Origin: Seleniivibrio woodruffii
Lineage (GTDB): Bacteria; Chrysiogenota; Deferribacteres; Deferribacterales; Geovibrionaceae
NCBI RefSeq assembly: GCF_004339245.1
Contig: NZ_SMGG01000004.1
Coordinates: forward strand, 558,001 to 622,000
Reading direction: 5' to 3'
DNA length: 64,000 nt
Position numbers and translations under genes: made by a program. This document shows positions 16,517 to 24,277 of this stretch, piece after piece. Positions within the stretch are counted from its first letter, which is position 1; each line of letters opens with the position of its first letter. Below the pieces are notes generated by a model. That model was not told the origin of the DNA and made no database searches. It saw only the letters and a list, made by a program, of their open reading frames with translations.

Positions 16517-18508
16517 ATGACCTTAAACATTAAAAATATGAGGATAAAAACAAAAACCCTCATACTCTTCGCAATCTGTATTCTTTTCAGCATAACCGTT
16601 ACGGGCTGGTCGGTGATAAGCACCATTGAGACACAGCTTTTCAGGCAGATAGAGACCCTGCTGACCTTTCAGGCAAACTCCTTAAAAGACAGACTGAAAG
16701 GGTTTGACGAGCTTTCGGCAAAACTGGCGGAGAGCAACAGGGGCGACATCAGCATGATACTTGAGAACGAGCTTGCCTCGGTCAACGACACTGCTGAGCG
16801 GATATCCGGTGCATACACCATTGCCGGAGAGGATTTTGAATCAATAAAATTCAGGATAATGGATATCATAGACAAAAAGCGCATAGGCAAATCAGGCTTC
16901 ACATTTGCCATAGATGCCGACGGTTTTATGACAGTAATGCCAAACGTTAAACTGGAGAATGAAGACTCACTGTCGGGCGTTCTGAAAGGCAGGAGCGATG
17001 TTTCGGTGATAAAATCACGCATGGGTGATAACCTGTATGCCCTTTGCAGCTGGAGCGATAAATACCAGTGGCTCCTTTGTGCCGCCCTGCCGGAGAAGGA
17101 GGCCTCCTCCGGTTCTATCTACATCGACAATTACGCAAAAAAATCATTCGAAAACATGGTCATGACCCAGAAGATAGGCAAAACAGGATCATACTTCGTA
17201 ATAGACATGAAAGGGAAAGTGCTTCTGCATCCTGACAAAAAGATGGCGGGCAAAGACCTTTCAAAAGAGAGCTATGTAAAAGAGATGCTGAAAAAGAAGC
17301 AGGGCTCGGTTACATACAGCCAGAACGGCCAGAGACATCTGGCAAGCTATGCCTACATAGACCCGCTGAACTGCATTCTGGTGGGCGGCGCACCTGCGGG
17401 TGAGCTTATCGGCGGAATAATCGGCAGCATCGTTCTGAAATTCGCCGTAATAGCCGTTCTGGTTATCGTTGCGGCATCTGTATTCATGAACATTCTCTTC
17501 AAAAGCAACATCTCACAGCCCATAAACAGGCTTGGAGGCTATCTGGAAGAGGTGGCATCCGGCGACCTGACATCCCGATATGACATAAACCGAAGGGACG
17601 AGATAGGCGAGATGGGCGAACACGTCAACAACATGGTTGAGAACTTCAGCACAACGCTGAACGATGTCAGCTATGCGGCGGACGACGTAAGCAGACATTC
17701 AAACGAGCTTCTGCAATCCAGCACTGTCCTCTCGGAGGCCATAAAGACCCAGTCCGAAAGAACCGCCAAGGTCGAACAGGCTGTGCGTGAGATACTTATA
17801 TCGTTCACCAACATAACGGAGAACATAGAAAGCGTCAGCAGCGAGGTCATGATGATAAGAAGCAGTGCGGCAAGCGGTCAGAACACACTGGAAAAGACCG
17901 TCTCAGGCATCAGCACCCTGACAGCCACAGTAATGAACACATCGAAGAACATGGACAGTCTGGGCAGTTCGTCCACACACATAACGGAGATTCTGAAGGT
18001 CATAACCGACATTGCCGAGCAGACAAACCTCCTTGCGCTCAATGCCGCAATTGAGGCCGCAAGAGCCGGAGAACACGGCAGAGGGTTCGCCGTTGTTGCG
18101 GATGAGGTTCGCAAGCTGGCGGAAAGAACCAGAAGCGCAACGGAGGAGATATCCGGCATGACAGAGAACATCCGCAGACAGGTTGACGTGTCTGTAAATG
18201 ACTTTGAAAAAGGCGCAAAACTCGCCAGAGAGGGAGAGGAGATGGTGACAGGGCTGAAAGACGCTCTGGAAGAGATAATAAACGGCGTGATAAGCGTCTC
18301 CGACCGCATCCAGTCCATATCCTCCGCAATGGAACAGCAGAACAGGTCCAGCCGTGAGATATCAGAAAACTCGGCCACCATAGCATCCTTCTCCAAAAAG
18401 AACGCACAGATAGCCCAGTCAAACAGCAGTCAGGCGGACATTCTGAACGGACTTGCAGAAAGCCTCGGCCGTGCCGTGCAAAAATTCAGGTTGAATAACA
18501 GAGTTTAG
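16517..18508 (+). CDS. Methyl-accepting chemotaxis protein with Cache sensor
   Basis: This 663-residue transmembrane chemoreceptor has a first membrane span at about residues 12-33 and a periplasmic sensor to about residue 295. The sensor's distal half ([11 protein letters not shown], then a VLLHPDKK element) is Cache-like. A second span lies near 302-325, followed by HAMP at about 325-380 and the signalling coiled coil. The hairpin tip contains the conserved [20 protein letters not shown], confirming interaction with CheA/CheW. The ligand is unknown. It is monocistronic behind its own promoter; its presence implies a motile cell. Confidence 0.94.
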   Translation: MTLNIKNMRIKTKTLILFAICILFSITVTGWSVISTIETQLFRQIETLLTFQANSLKDRLKGFDELSAKLAESNRGDISMILENELASVNDTAERISGAYTIAGEDFESIKFRIMDIIDKKRIGKSGFTFAIDADGFMTVMPNVKLENEDSLSGVLKGRSDVSVIKSRMGDNLYALCSWSDKYQWLLCAALPEKEASSGSIYIDNYAKKSFENMVMTQKIGKTGSYFVIDMKGKVLLHPDKKMAGKDLSKESYVKEMLKKKQGSVTYSQNGQRHLASYAYIDPLNCILVGGAPAGELIGGIIGSIVLKFAVIAVLVIVAASVFMNILFKSNISQPINRLGGYLEEVASGDLTSRYDINRRDEIGEMGEHVNNMVENFSTTLNDVSYAADDVSRHSNELLQSSTVLSEAIKTQSERTAKVEQAVREILISFTNITENIESVSSEVMMIRSSAASGQNTLEKTVSGISTLTATVMNTSKNMDSLGSSSTHITEILKVITDIAEQTNLLALNAAIEAARAGEHGRGFAVVADEVRKLAERTRSATEEISGMTENIRRQVDVSVNDFEKGAKLAREGEEMVTGLKDALEEIINGVISVSDRIQSISSAMEQQNRSSREISENSATIASFSKKNAQIAQSNSSQADILNGLAESLGRAVQKFRLNNRV

Positions 18509-18555
18509 AGGTGTAAAGTCCAAAGCTTATATTTACACGCTAAGGATTTTTAAAC

Positions 18556-19446
18556 ATGCAGCAGAAGTTCAGAGAGTATTTTGCGGACAGCTCACTCCTT
18601 TTCATATCACTGATATGGGGCAGTACGTTCATTGTTATAAAGCAGACGGTGGAGCTTTTCGAACCCATCACATTCGTGGGTCTGCGTTTCTCCCTCGCAC
18701 TGGCTATCATGATGGTTTTCTGCTATTTCAGGCGTGAGCTTTTCAGCATTCCCCTGCTGAAAGACGGCATAAAATTGGGATTCACACTGTTTCTGGTGTT
18801 CACCTTCCAGACCCTCGCCCTTAAATATGCAACAGCCACCGAAGTGGGCTTCCTGACCGGTACATACGTTCTGTTCGTGCCGATCCTCTCTGCTGTGTTT
18901 CTGAAAAAGAATCCTCACCTGTTCTCATGGATAGGAGTTCTGCTCTCCGCAGCCGGAATGCTGATGATAACCGTTGCCGACAGCATAAACCTGTCAGGCG
19001 GGCAGATTCTGGCTCTGGCAAACGCATTTTTTATCGGCGTTCAGATAATCCTTACCGACAAATATTCCAGAAAATATGACGCAATGCTTCTGACAACAGT
19101 CCAGATAGGCGTTGTGGCAGTTATGTCCATGCTCTATTCGCTGATGTTTGAAAACCCTGATTTCAGCCAGCTTAAGCACCCTTTCGTCTTCTGGTCGCTC
19201 CTTTTTAACGCCACAGTGGCCACAGTTTTCTGTTTTTTCATCCAGACTGCGATGCAGAAGTACACAACCCCCACAAAAGCGGCAATAATGTTCACCATGG
19301 AGCCGATTTCCTCGGCATTCTTCAGCTTTTTCATCGGCGGCGAGGTTTTAAAGCTGAAACAGTATATGGGAGCGGCGTTTATCGTCATTGCAATTCTGGT
19401 TGCCGAGCTGGGAACCTATTTCAGACTCAGGCGTAAACAGCCCTGA
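18556..19446 (+). CDS. EamA/DMT-family transporter
   Basis: This 296-residue integral membrane protein has about ten spans. The first EamA repeat contains WGSTFIVIKQ and a GLRFSLAL element; the second carries TMEPISSAFFSFFIGGE, typical of EamA metabolite exporters. An AAGGA site lies before the ATG. It is separated from the chemoreceptor by 47 bases and might share its transcript. The substrate cannot be assigned. Confidence 0.88.
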   Translation: MQQKFREYFADSSLLFISLIWGSTFIVIKQTVELFEPITFVGLRFSLALAIMMVFCYFRRELFSIPLLKDGIKLGFTLFLVFTFQTLALKYATATEVGFLTGTYVLFVPILSAVFLKKNPHLFSWIGVLLSAAGMLMITVADSINLSGGQILALANAFFIGVQIILTDKYSRKYDAMLLTTVQIGVVAVMSMLYSLMFENPDFSQLKHPFVFWSLLFNATVATVFCFFIQTAMQKYTTPTKAAIMFTMEPISSAFFSFFIGGEVLKLKQYMGAAFIVIAILVAELGTYFRLRRKQP

Positions 19447-19826
19447 AAAAGGCGTATTTTCGGGTGATTTCTGCAAAATAGCCTGAATTTTATATTTTAC
19501 AGCCTGTTTTTTGATGTTGTTTACTGAAATATCCAATATCAAGCCCTGTTTTTAGGCTCACATCCACATCACAGCATTGTATAGCCGGATTGAACAGATA
19601 TAATATTCATACTAAACAACAGTAACTTAAGAGATATGCTTTCATCATGCAAAATACATGCATATCAAATTTATATATTAAAGTAAAAAAATCTCAGGGT
19701 TTCGGGTCGAAACATATTTTTTTATTGACTATTTAAACCTTTCAGAATAATAACTGTCAACAATCTAATAATGATGCCGCAGACGCTGAAAAAACCAGCT
19801 CCGCCGCGGGTCAGGGAGTCAGATAA
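19447..19826. other. 380-base gene-free region upstream of the SpeD-like operon
   Basis: No coding frame is credible here. A promoter-like TTGTAT-16-TATAAT (19577-19604) points rightward, with a perfect -10. About 95 bases further, a GTTTCG/CGAAAC hairpin is followed by seven T residues (19699-19723). A second TTGACT-17-TAATAA pair (19725-19753) lies closer to the gene at 19827. The region may hold a leader RNA with a terminator, or a small RNA followed by the operon promoter. A 7-bp inverted repeat GATATGC / GCATATC also occurs near 19635-19670. Confidence 0.4.
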
Positions 19827-20249
19827 ATGGCAGAACAGACAACAATTTCCGCGGAGCCCGACAGGTGGAAAAAACTTGTTGACGAAGCGGTTCAGGCAAA
19901 GGTCTGGGGCATAGCCTCCAGTTTCGATATTTACGACTGCAATCCCGACACGATAAGAAGCGCAGAAGCCATAAAACAGTTCGTTCTCGAACTCTGCGAT
20001 CTCATAGAAATGAAACGTTTCGGAGAAACCGTTGTGGTTCACTTCGGCGAAGACGAAAAGGTCGCCGGATTCTCCATGACCCAGCTGATTGAGACATCCC
20101 TCATTTCGGCGCATTTTGCTAACCTTACAAACACGGTATATCTGGACGTTTTCAGCTGCAAACCCTATGACCCTTCTGTGGTGGAAGCCTTTGCCACAAA
20201 GTTTTTCGGCGGTTCACGCTGCAATACAAACGTTAATCTCAGGTACTGA
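19827..20249 (+). CDS. SpeD-like pyruvoyl-dependent decarboxylase (S-adenosylmethionine decarboxylase family)
   Basis: This 140-residue protein belongs to the short bacterial AdoMet decarboxylase family (PF02675). Aligned to the Thermotoga enzyme, the self-cleaving serine (S63), catalytic histidine (H68) and cysteine (C83) correspond to S91, H96 and C111 with identical spacing. It should therefore cleave itself and form a pyruvoyl cofactor. The neighbours of the serine differ: Glu62 is Thr and His64 is Leu. No aminopropyltransferase gene lies nearby, so the substrate may not be AdoMet; some SpeD homologues are ornithine or arginine decarboxylases. Its stop overlaps the next start (TGATG). Confidence 0.8.
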   Translation: MAEQTTISAEPDRWKKLVDEAVQAKVWGIASSFDIYDCNPDTIRSAEAIKQFVLELCDLIEMKRFGETVVVHFGEDEKVAGFSMTQLIETSLISAHFANLTNTVYLDVFSCKPYDPSVVEAFATKFFGGSRCNTNVNLRY

Positions 20250-21202
20250 TGCTCACCCTTTCAGTTACAGACGACTACGACGGATGCCGCAAACTCTGGG
20301 AACGTTTCATCCCGCAAAACGTAATTTTTGATCTGTGGGACGTGCGCAATTGTTTTCACAGGGCGTTCGGGCGCAGGCTATGCTTTGTAACCGCTGAGAA
20401 GGACGGACTGACAGTGGGCTTTCTGCCCTTGTGCATAGTTCCCGAAACCTCCACCCTAGCCTATTTTCCGGGCGAAACATGGCACGGCAAAACCTGGCTG
20501 GAACAGAACAGAACAGTTGCCGACAGCAGAGAGACACTCAATGCCATGATAGATTTCGCCTGCGAAAAGCACGGCCTAGGATATCACATACGCTACCTTC
20601 TGCCCGACAACGGACTTTCAATAGACGTTGAGGACGAAACGGGATATATCTTCGTTCCCTCAGCCCATTCATGTTCAATGGAGGGGTATTACTCCTCTTT
20701 TTCAGGAAAAAACGCCAAAAAAATGAAAAAGGAATCATCGGTATATGAAGAATCCGTCACCGTAGTTTATGACAGGGCGGAGGATTTCGAAGTGCTCATC
20801 AAAATGAACACCGACAATTTCGGCACTGACTCCTATTTTTCAGATCCCAGATTCGCAGACGGATTCAGGAATCTTGCAAGCTATCTGAACAGAAACGGAA
20901 TGCTTAGGGTAACGTCTGTTCTGGTAGACGGCGAGTTTGCCGCTGTGGATGCCGGAAGCATCTATAAAAACGTTTACACGCTCCTTGCAGGCGGCACATC
21001 ACCTAAATTCAGAGGCATAGCCAAATTTATAAACACGCTCCATCTGAAATACTCATGCGAAATGAATTTTGACCATGCGGATTTTCTCTGCGGCGATTTC
21101 GGCTGGAAAGCCATGTTCCACCTTCAGCCACGCCCGCTTTATAAACTGTCAAACACCGACGAATCCGTCTTCGAAAAATCTGCGGAGGCCTGCCATGCGT
21201 GA
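20249..21202 (+). CDS. GNAT-superfamily acyltransferase (FemAB/BioF2-like)
   Basis: This 317-residue protein looks like the GNAT_acetyltr_6 / FemAB-like class, with two tandem GNAT-type halves. The first half has FVTAEKDGLTVGFLPL. The second has an EFAAVDAGSIYKNVYTLLAGG strand pair, a short loop (SPKFRGIAK) and a DFLCGDFGWK segment, as in enzymes that transfer an aminoacyl or acyl group to an amine. I infer transfer of an acyl or aminoacyl group in a small-molecule pathway. It overlaps its upstream neighbour by one base and its downstream neighbour by eight. The substrate is unknown. Confidence 0.7.
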   Translation: MLTLSVTDDYDGCRKLWERFIPQNVIFDLWDVRNCFHRAFGRRLCFVTAEKDGLTVGFLPLCIVPETSTLAYFPGETWHGKTWLEQNRTVADSRETLNAMIDFACEKHGLGYHIRYLLPDNGLSIDVEDETGYIFVPSAHSCSMEGYYSSFSGKNAKKMKKESSVYEESVTVVYDRAEDFEVLIKMNTDNFGTDSYFSDPRFADGFRNLASYLNRNGMLRVTSVLVDGEFAAVDAGSIYKNVYTLLAGGTSPKFRGIAKFINTLHLKYSCEMNFDHADFLCGDFGWKAMFHLQPRPLYKLSNTDESVFEKSAEACHA

Positions 21203-22421
21203 AATGCGTGTTCTGGTGACGGGTTCAACACCCGACTACAACGAGATAATCCACCAGCGTTACGGAAGCGAGACCCTATTTCTCACCGACAAGAACCAGA
21301 GCGCAGAATGGAACGGATTCAAACCGCCTAAAAAGGATGAATGCCTGTTCGACCTGAGAGATATTTCAGGAGCCGTTGAGGCGATAATTAAACACGCAGA
21401 GACCCACAACATAGGCTTTTCGGGCATAACCTGCTTCGACTGCGAGGCTTTGCCCCTTGCCGCCCGCATAGCTGAGAGGCTCGGACTCAGATTCTCCCCC
21501 CTGGCGGCCATCGAAAACGCACGCTCCAAAGCAGGCTCACACCTCATCTGGCAGACAAAGAGCATCCCATGCCCGCACACAATAAAGCTCTTTTCCCCTG
21601 ACGACGTTGAGCAGGCGGAAAAGACCGCAAAGTTCCCCGCCGTTATAAAACCAGCCACAGGGAGCGGCAGCGAGCTTGTGTTTCTTGTTAAGGATATAGC
21701 GGAGACCGCAGAAAAATATCTGTACATAACCGACAGAATAGGCTGTCACCCGAATCAGCGCATGTACCCCACCTGCGGATGCACCCTTGAGGAATATATC
21801 GAAGGGGACGAGTTCAGCTGCGACTGGGTGATGAAAGACGGACAGGCGGAGATAATACGCATCGCCGAAAAGGTGCGGGATGATTCCCTCTCCTTCGGAA
21901 CGGCTCTGGCATACATTGTTCCCCCCTCAAAGCCTTTGGACACCGAAAAGCTCAAAAAGATACTGGTGAACGGAGCCAGAACCCTCGGTTTCAGCGAAAT
22001 GATAGCAATGACCGACTTTCTGGTGAAGGACGGTGAGATTTATCTCATAGAAATGACTCCCCGTTTCGGCGGCGACTGCCTGCCCGACACCGTAATGGCA
22101 TCCGCCGGATTCGATATTTTCCGTGCGGCTCTGGACTATGCCGCAGACGGCGAAATCTCAGTCCCCGACCTCTGGCTGACAACCGCATCCGTGCGGATTC
22201 TAGCAGACAGAAAAGGCTCGCTGGACAGAGTTGATATTCAGCCTGATGAAAGGATTATCTTCACCCGCATCGAGCGGGAAAAGGGTCACAAAATTGTCCT
22301 GCCCCCCGAAAACTATTTCTCACGGATCATAGGCCATGTGGTCTTCCGCCCCGATGAGAAAAAATGCGTCCACGAGCAGATACGGGAGATACGTTCTAAA
22401 ATTTCGGTGGAATACGCCTGA
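21195..22421 (+). CDS. ATP-grasp ligase
   Basis: This 408-residue ATP-grasp enzyme forms an amide or related bond through an acyl-phosphate. The ATP-binding lysine is in VIKPATGSGS (about residues 150-159), the adenine-contacting acidic stretch is EEYIEGDEFS (about 199-208), and the metal-binding motif is IEMTPRFGGD (about 285-294). The N-terminal pre-ATP-grasp domain is Rossmann-like (RVLVTGS). I place the start at 21195, where GGAGG lies just upstream inside the preceding gene; the in-frame ATG at 21069 is too far inside that gene. The closest functional analogues are amino-acid ligases, but no substrate can be named. Confidence 0.85.
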   Translation: MREMRVLVTGSTPDYNEIIHQRYGSETLFLTDKNQSAEWNGFKPPKKDECLFDLRDISGAVEAIIKHAETHNIGFSGITCFDCEALPLAARIAERLGLRFSPLAAIENARSKAGSHLIWQTKSIPCPHTIKLFSPDDVEQAEKTAKFPAVIKPATGSGSELVFLVKDIAETAEKYLYITDRIGCHPNQRMYPTCGCTLEEYIEGDEFSCDWVMKDGQAEIIRIAEKVRDDSLSFGTALAYIVPPSKPLDTEKLKKILVNGARTLGFSEMIAMTDFLVKDGEIYLIEMTPRFGGDCLPDTVMASAGFDIFRAALDYAADGEISVPDLWLTTASVRILADRKGSLDRVDIQPDERIIFTRIEREKGHKIVLPPENYFSRIIGHVVFRPDEKKCVHEQIREIRSKISVEYA

Positions 22422-23746
22422 TGTATATTGAAGAACACTCGGAGGCGCTGAAACACCTCCTGAAACACCGCACCCCTGCCCTGCCGCAGGAACTTCTGAA
22501 TAAATGCGTTGCAAAAGTACATTCCATGGCGGATGTTTTCCTTTCGGCAGCCGAAAAATTCGGTTCCCCTCTCTATTTTATAGACAAACAGGCACTTTTA
22601 AACAGCGCAGACCTTTTCAGATCGGCTTTTTCGTCAAAATTTGACGACTTCACGCCCTATTTCGCAATGAAAAGCTGTAATCATCCGTATATTATCAGAA
22701 CTCTGGCGGAAGCAGGTTTCGGAATAGACGTTTCAAGCGGCGTTGAGCTTCAGACGGCCATAGGCTGCGGAGCAGAAAAAATAGTGTTCAGCGGCCCCGC
22801 AAAAACGCTGAAAGAACTTTCACTGGCGGCGGAATATTCGGACAGAGTGACCATACTCTGCGACAGCTTCACCGAGCTTAACAAGCTGTCCTCTCTGGGC
22901 AGAAACGTGCGCATAGGCGTGCGGCTCACCACTGAAAATAACCCTCTGTGGCGCAAGTTCGGGATACCGCTGGATGAGCTGCAAAGATTCATCATGACCG
23001 CCGCGGAGATAAAACATATCAGCTTCTGCGGGGTGCAGTTCCACTCAAGCTGGAACCTCACACCGGATAACCACACGGCGCTTATAAAACTCATCGGCGA
23101 AACAATAGCCGAACTGCCGGAAAAATTGAGAAATATGATTGAGTTCATGGACATAGGCGGGGGCTACTGGCCGGAGGACGGCGAATGGCTTCTGGCTGAT
23201 TCCGCAGAGGAGATGAAGCTGAACAAACAGCTGTTAAAGAATCCCTGCGACCCGCTGGATCACCGCTGTGTGCCTTCAACAGGCATAGATATCTATGCGG
23301 ATGCAGTCTGGGCGGCAGTGGAAACTCATATCAGACCGCACCTGAAATGTGCAATATATGCCGAACCGGGCAGATGGGTCTGCCACGAGTCAATCCACCT
23401 TCTTCTGAGGGTTGAGGATATAAAACTTCCGGATATCGCCATAACCGACGGCGGCACGAATATGATAGGCTGGGAAAGGTTCGAGATGGACTACTTTCCG
23501 GTGGTGAACGTTTCAGATATTTCCATGACCGAGCACCCTATGATGATCCTCGGTTCTCTCTGCACGCCCCACGACATCTGGGGACACACATTCCACGGCG
23601 GCGGCGTAAAAATCGGCGACGTACTGGTGATTCCCAATCAGGGGGCATACACCTACAGCCTCAGGCAGAATTTCATTAAATCCGTACCAGAAAGCGTTGT
23701 TTTTGACGGCAAAAACATAAACGGGGTAAATTGCACTTCATTTTAA
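22421..23746 (+). CDS. PLP-dependent fold-type III decarboxylase (DAP/Orn/carboxynorspermidine decarboxylase superfamily)
   Basis: This 441-residue alanine-racemase-fold decarboxylase keeps all the catalytic elements. K84 in FAMKSCNHP forms the PLP aldimine, H208 stacks on the cofactor, G246-G248 and EPGR (315-318) bind its phosphate, and C381 with D385 (LCTPHDIW) form the shared active site across the dimer. The substrate loop CTPHD differs from CESGD in diaminopimelate decarboxylase and CDGLD in ornithine decarboxylase, so the substrate is likely non-standard. It overlaps the ATP-grasp gene by one base (TGATG). A second decarboxylase in the same operon as a SpeD homologue is unusual. Confidence 0.85.
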   Translation: MYIEEHSEALKHLLKHRTPALPQELLNKCVAKVHSMADVFLSAAEKFGSPLYFIDKQALLNSADLFRSAFSSKFDDFTPYFAMKSCNHPYIIRTLAEAGFGIDVSSGVELQTAIGCGAEKIVFSGPAKTLKELSLAAEYSDRVTILCDSFTELNKLSSLGRNVRIGVRLTTENNPLWRKFGIPLDELQRFIMTAAEIKHISFCGVQFHSSWNLTPDNHTALIKLIGETIAELPEKLRNMIEFMDIGGGYWPEDGEWLLADSAEEMKLNKQLLKNPCDPLDHRCVPSTGIDIYADAVWAAVETHIRPHLKCAIYAEPGRWVCHESIHLLLRVEDIKLPDIAITDGGTNMIGWERFEMDYFPVVNVSDISMTEHPMMILGSLCTPHDIWGHTFHGGGVKIGDVLVIPNQGAYTYSLRQNFIKSVPESVVFDGKNINGVNCTSF

Positions 23747-23783
23747 AAAGATTACAGTTAGACTGCCTGAAATAGGAGGTCTT

Positions 23784-24227
23784 ATGAAAAAATCTGCAAT
23801 ATTGTTTCTTTTCTCTTTCGTCGTTCTTTCCTCAACAGCGGCAAAAGCTGACATAAACGTAAATATCGACATAAACGGTATGCCTTCGGTATCCGTTTCC
23901 GCTGACGCAACCGTTGTTCTTATACCGGACACACCCGACGTATATTTTGTGGACAATTCCCAGGAAGATATCTTTTTATGGAACGGTTTCTGGTGGAAAT
24001 CCATGAACGGAAAATGGTTCAAATCCGAGAGTGCAAACAGCGGATGGCAGGTGTTTGTGGGCACACCCCAATTCTTCACCACTGTAAAACCGGATTGGAG
24101 AAAGGAGTATAAGTCAGGCAAATGGAACGGCAAACCCTGGAGATATGAGAAAGTGCCCTATGGTCATATGAAAAAAGGAAAAAAAGATAAAGGGCACGGA
24201 AAAGAAAAAGGTCACAAAAAAGACTGA
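23784..24227 (+). CDS. Small secreted protein, aromatic-rich with Lys/His-rich tail
   Basis: This 147-residue protein has a clear Sec signal peptide ending near AKA-D (residues 22-23). The mature part has short alternating beta-like segments (INVNIDINGMPSVSVSADA), then repeated Trp/Phe/Tyr elements (WNGFWWKS, GKWFKS, KWNGKPWRYEK). It ends in a basic tail of repeated Gly, Lys and His, which could bind metal or polyanions. I recognise a family of periplasmic WNG-type small proteins but no known function. AGGAGG precedes the ATG. It lies 37 bases after the PLP decarboxylase gene and may be in the same transcript. Confidence 0.75.
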   Translation: MKKSAILFLFSFVVLSSTAAKADINVNIDINGMPSVSVSADATVVLIPDTPDVYFVDNSQEDIFLWNGFWWKSMNGKWFKSESANSGWQVFVGTPQFFTTVKPDWRKEYKSGKWNGKPWRYEKVPYGHMKKGKKDKGHGKEKGHKKD

Positions 24228-24239
24228 TAAATCAAATAA

Positions 24240-24277
24240 AACGCCGTACTTTCAAAGTAGTGCGGCGTTATTTTTTC
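24240..24277. terminator. Bidirectional terminator between convergent genes
   Basis: An AACGCCG / CGGCGTT stem extended by TACT/AGTA with a small bulge is followed by a T-run on the plus strand and by T residues on the minus strand. It separates the secreted-protein gene from the convergent acyltransferase gene, whose stop codon lies inside it. Confidence 0.8.
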
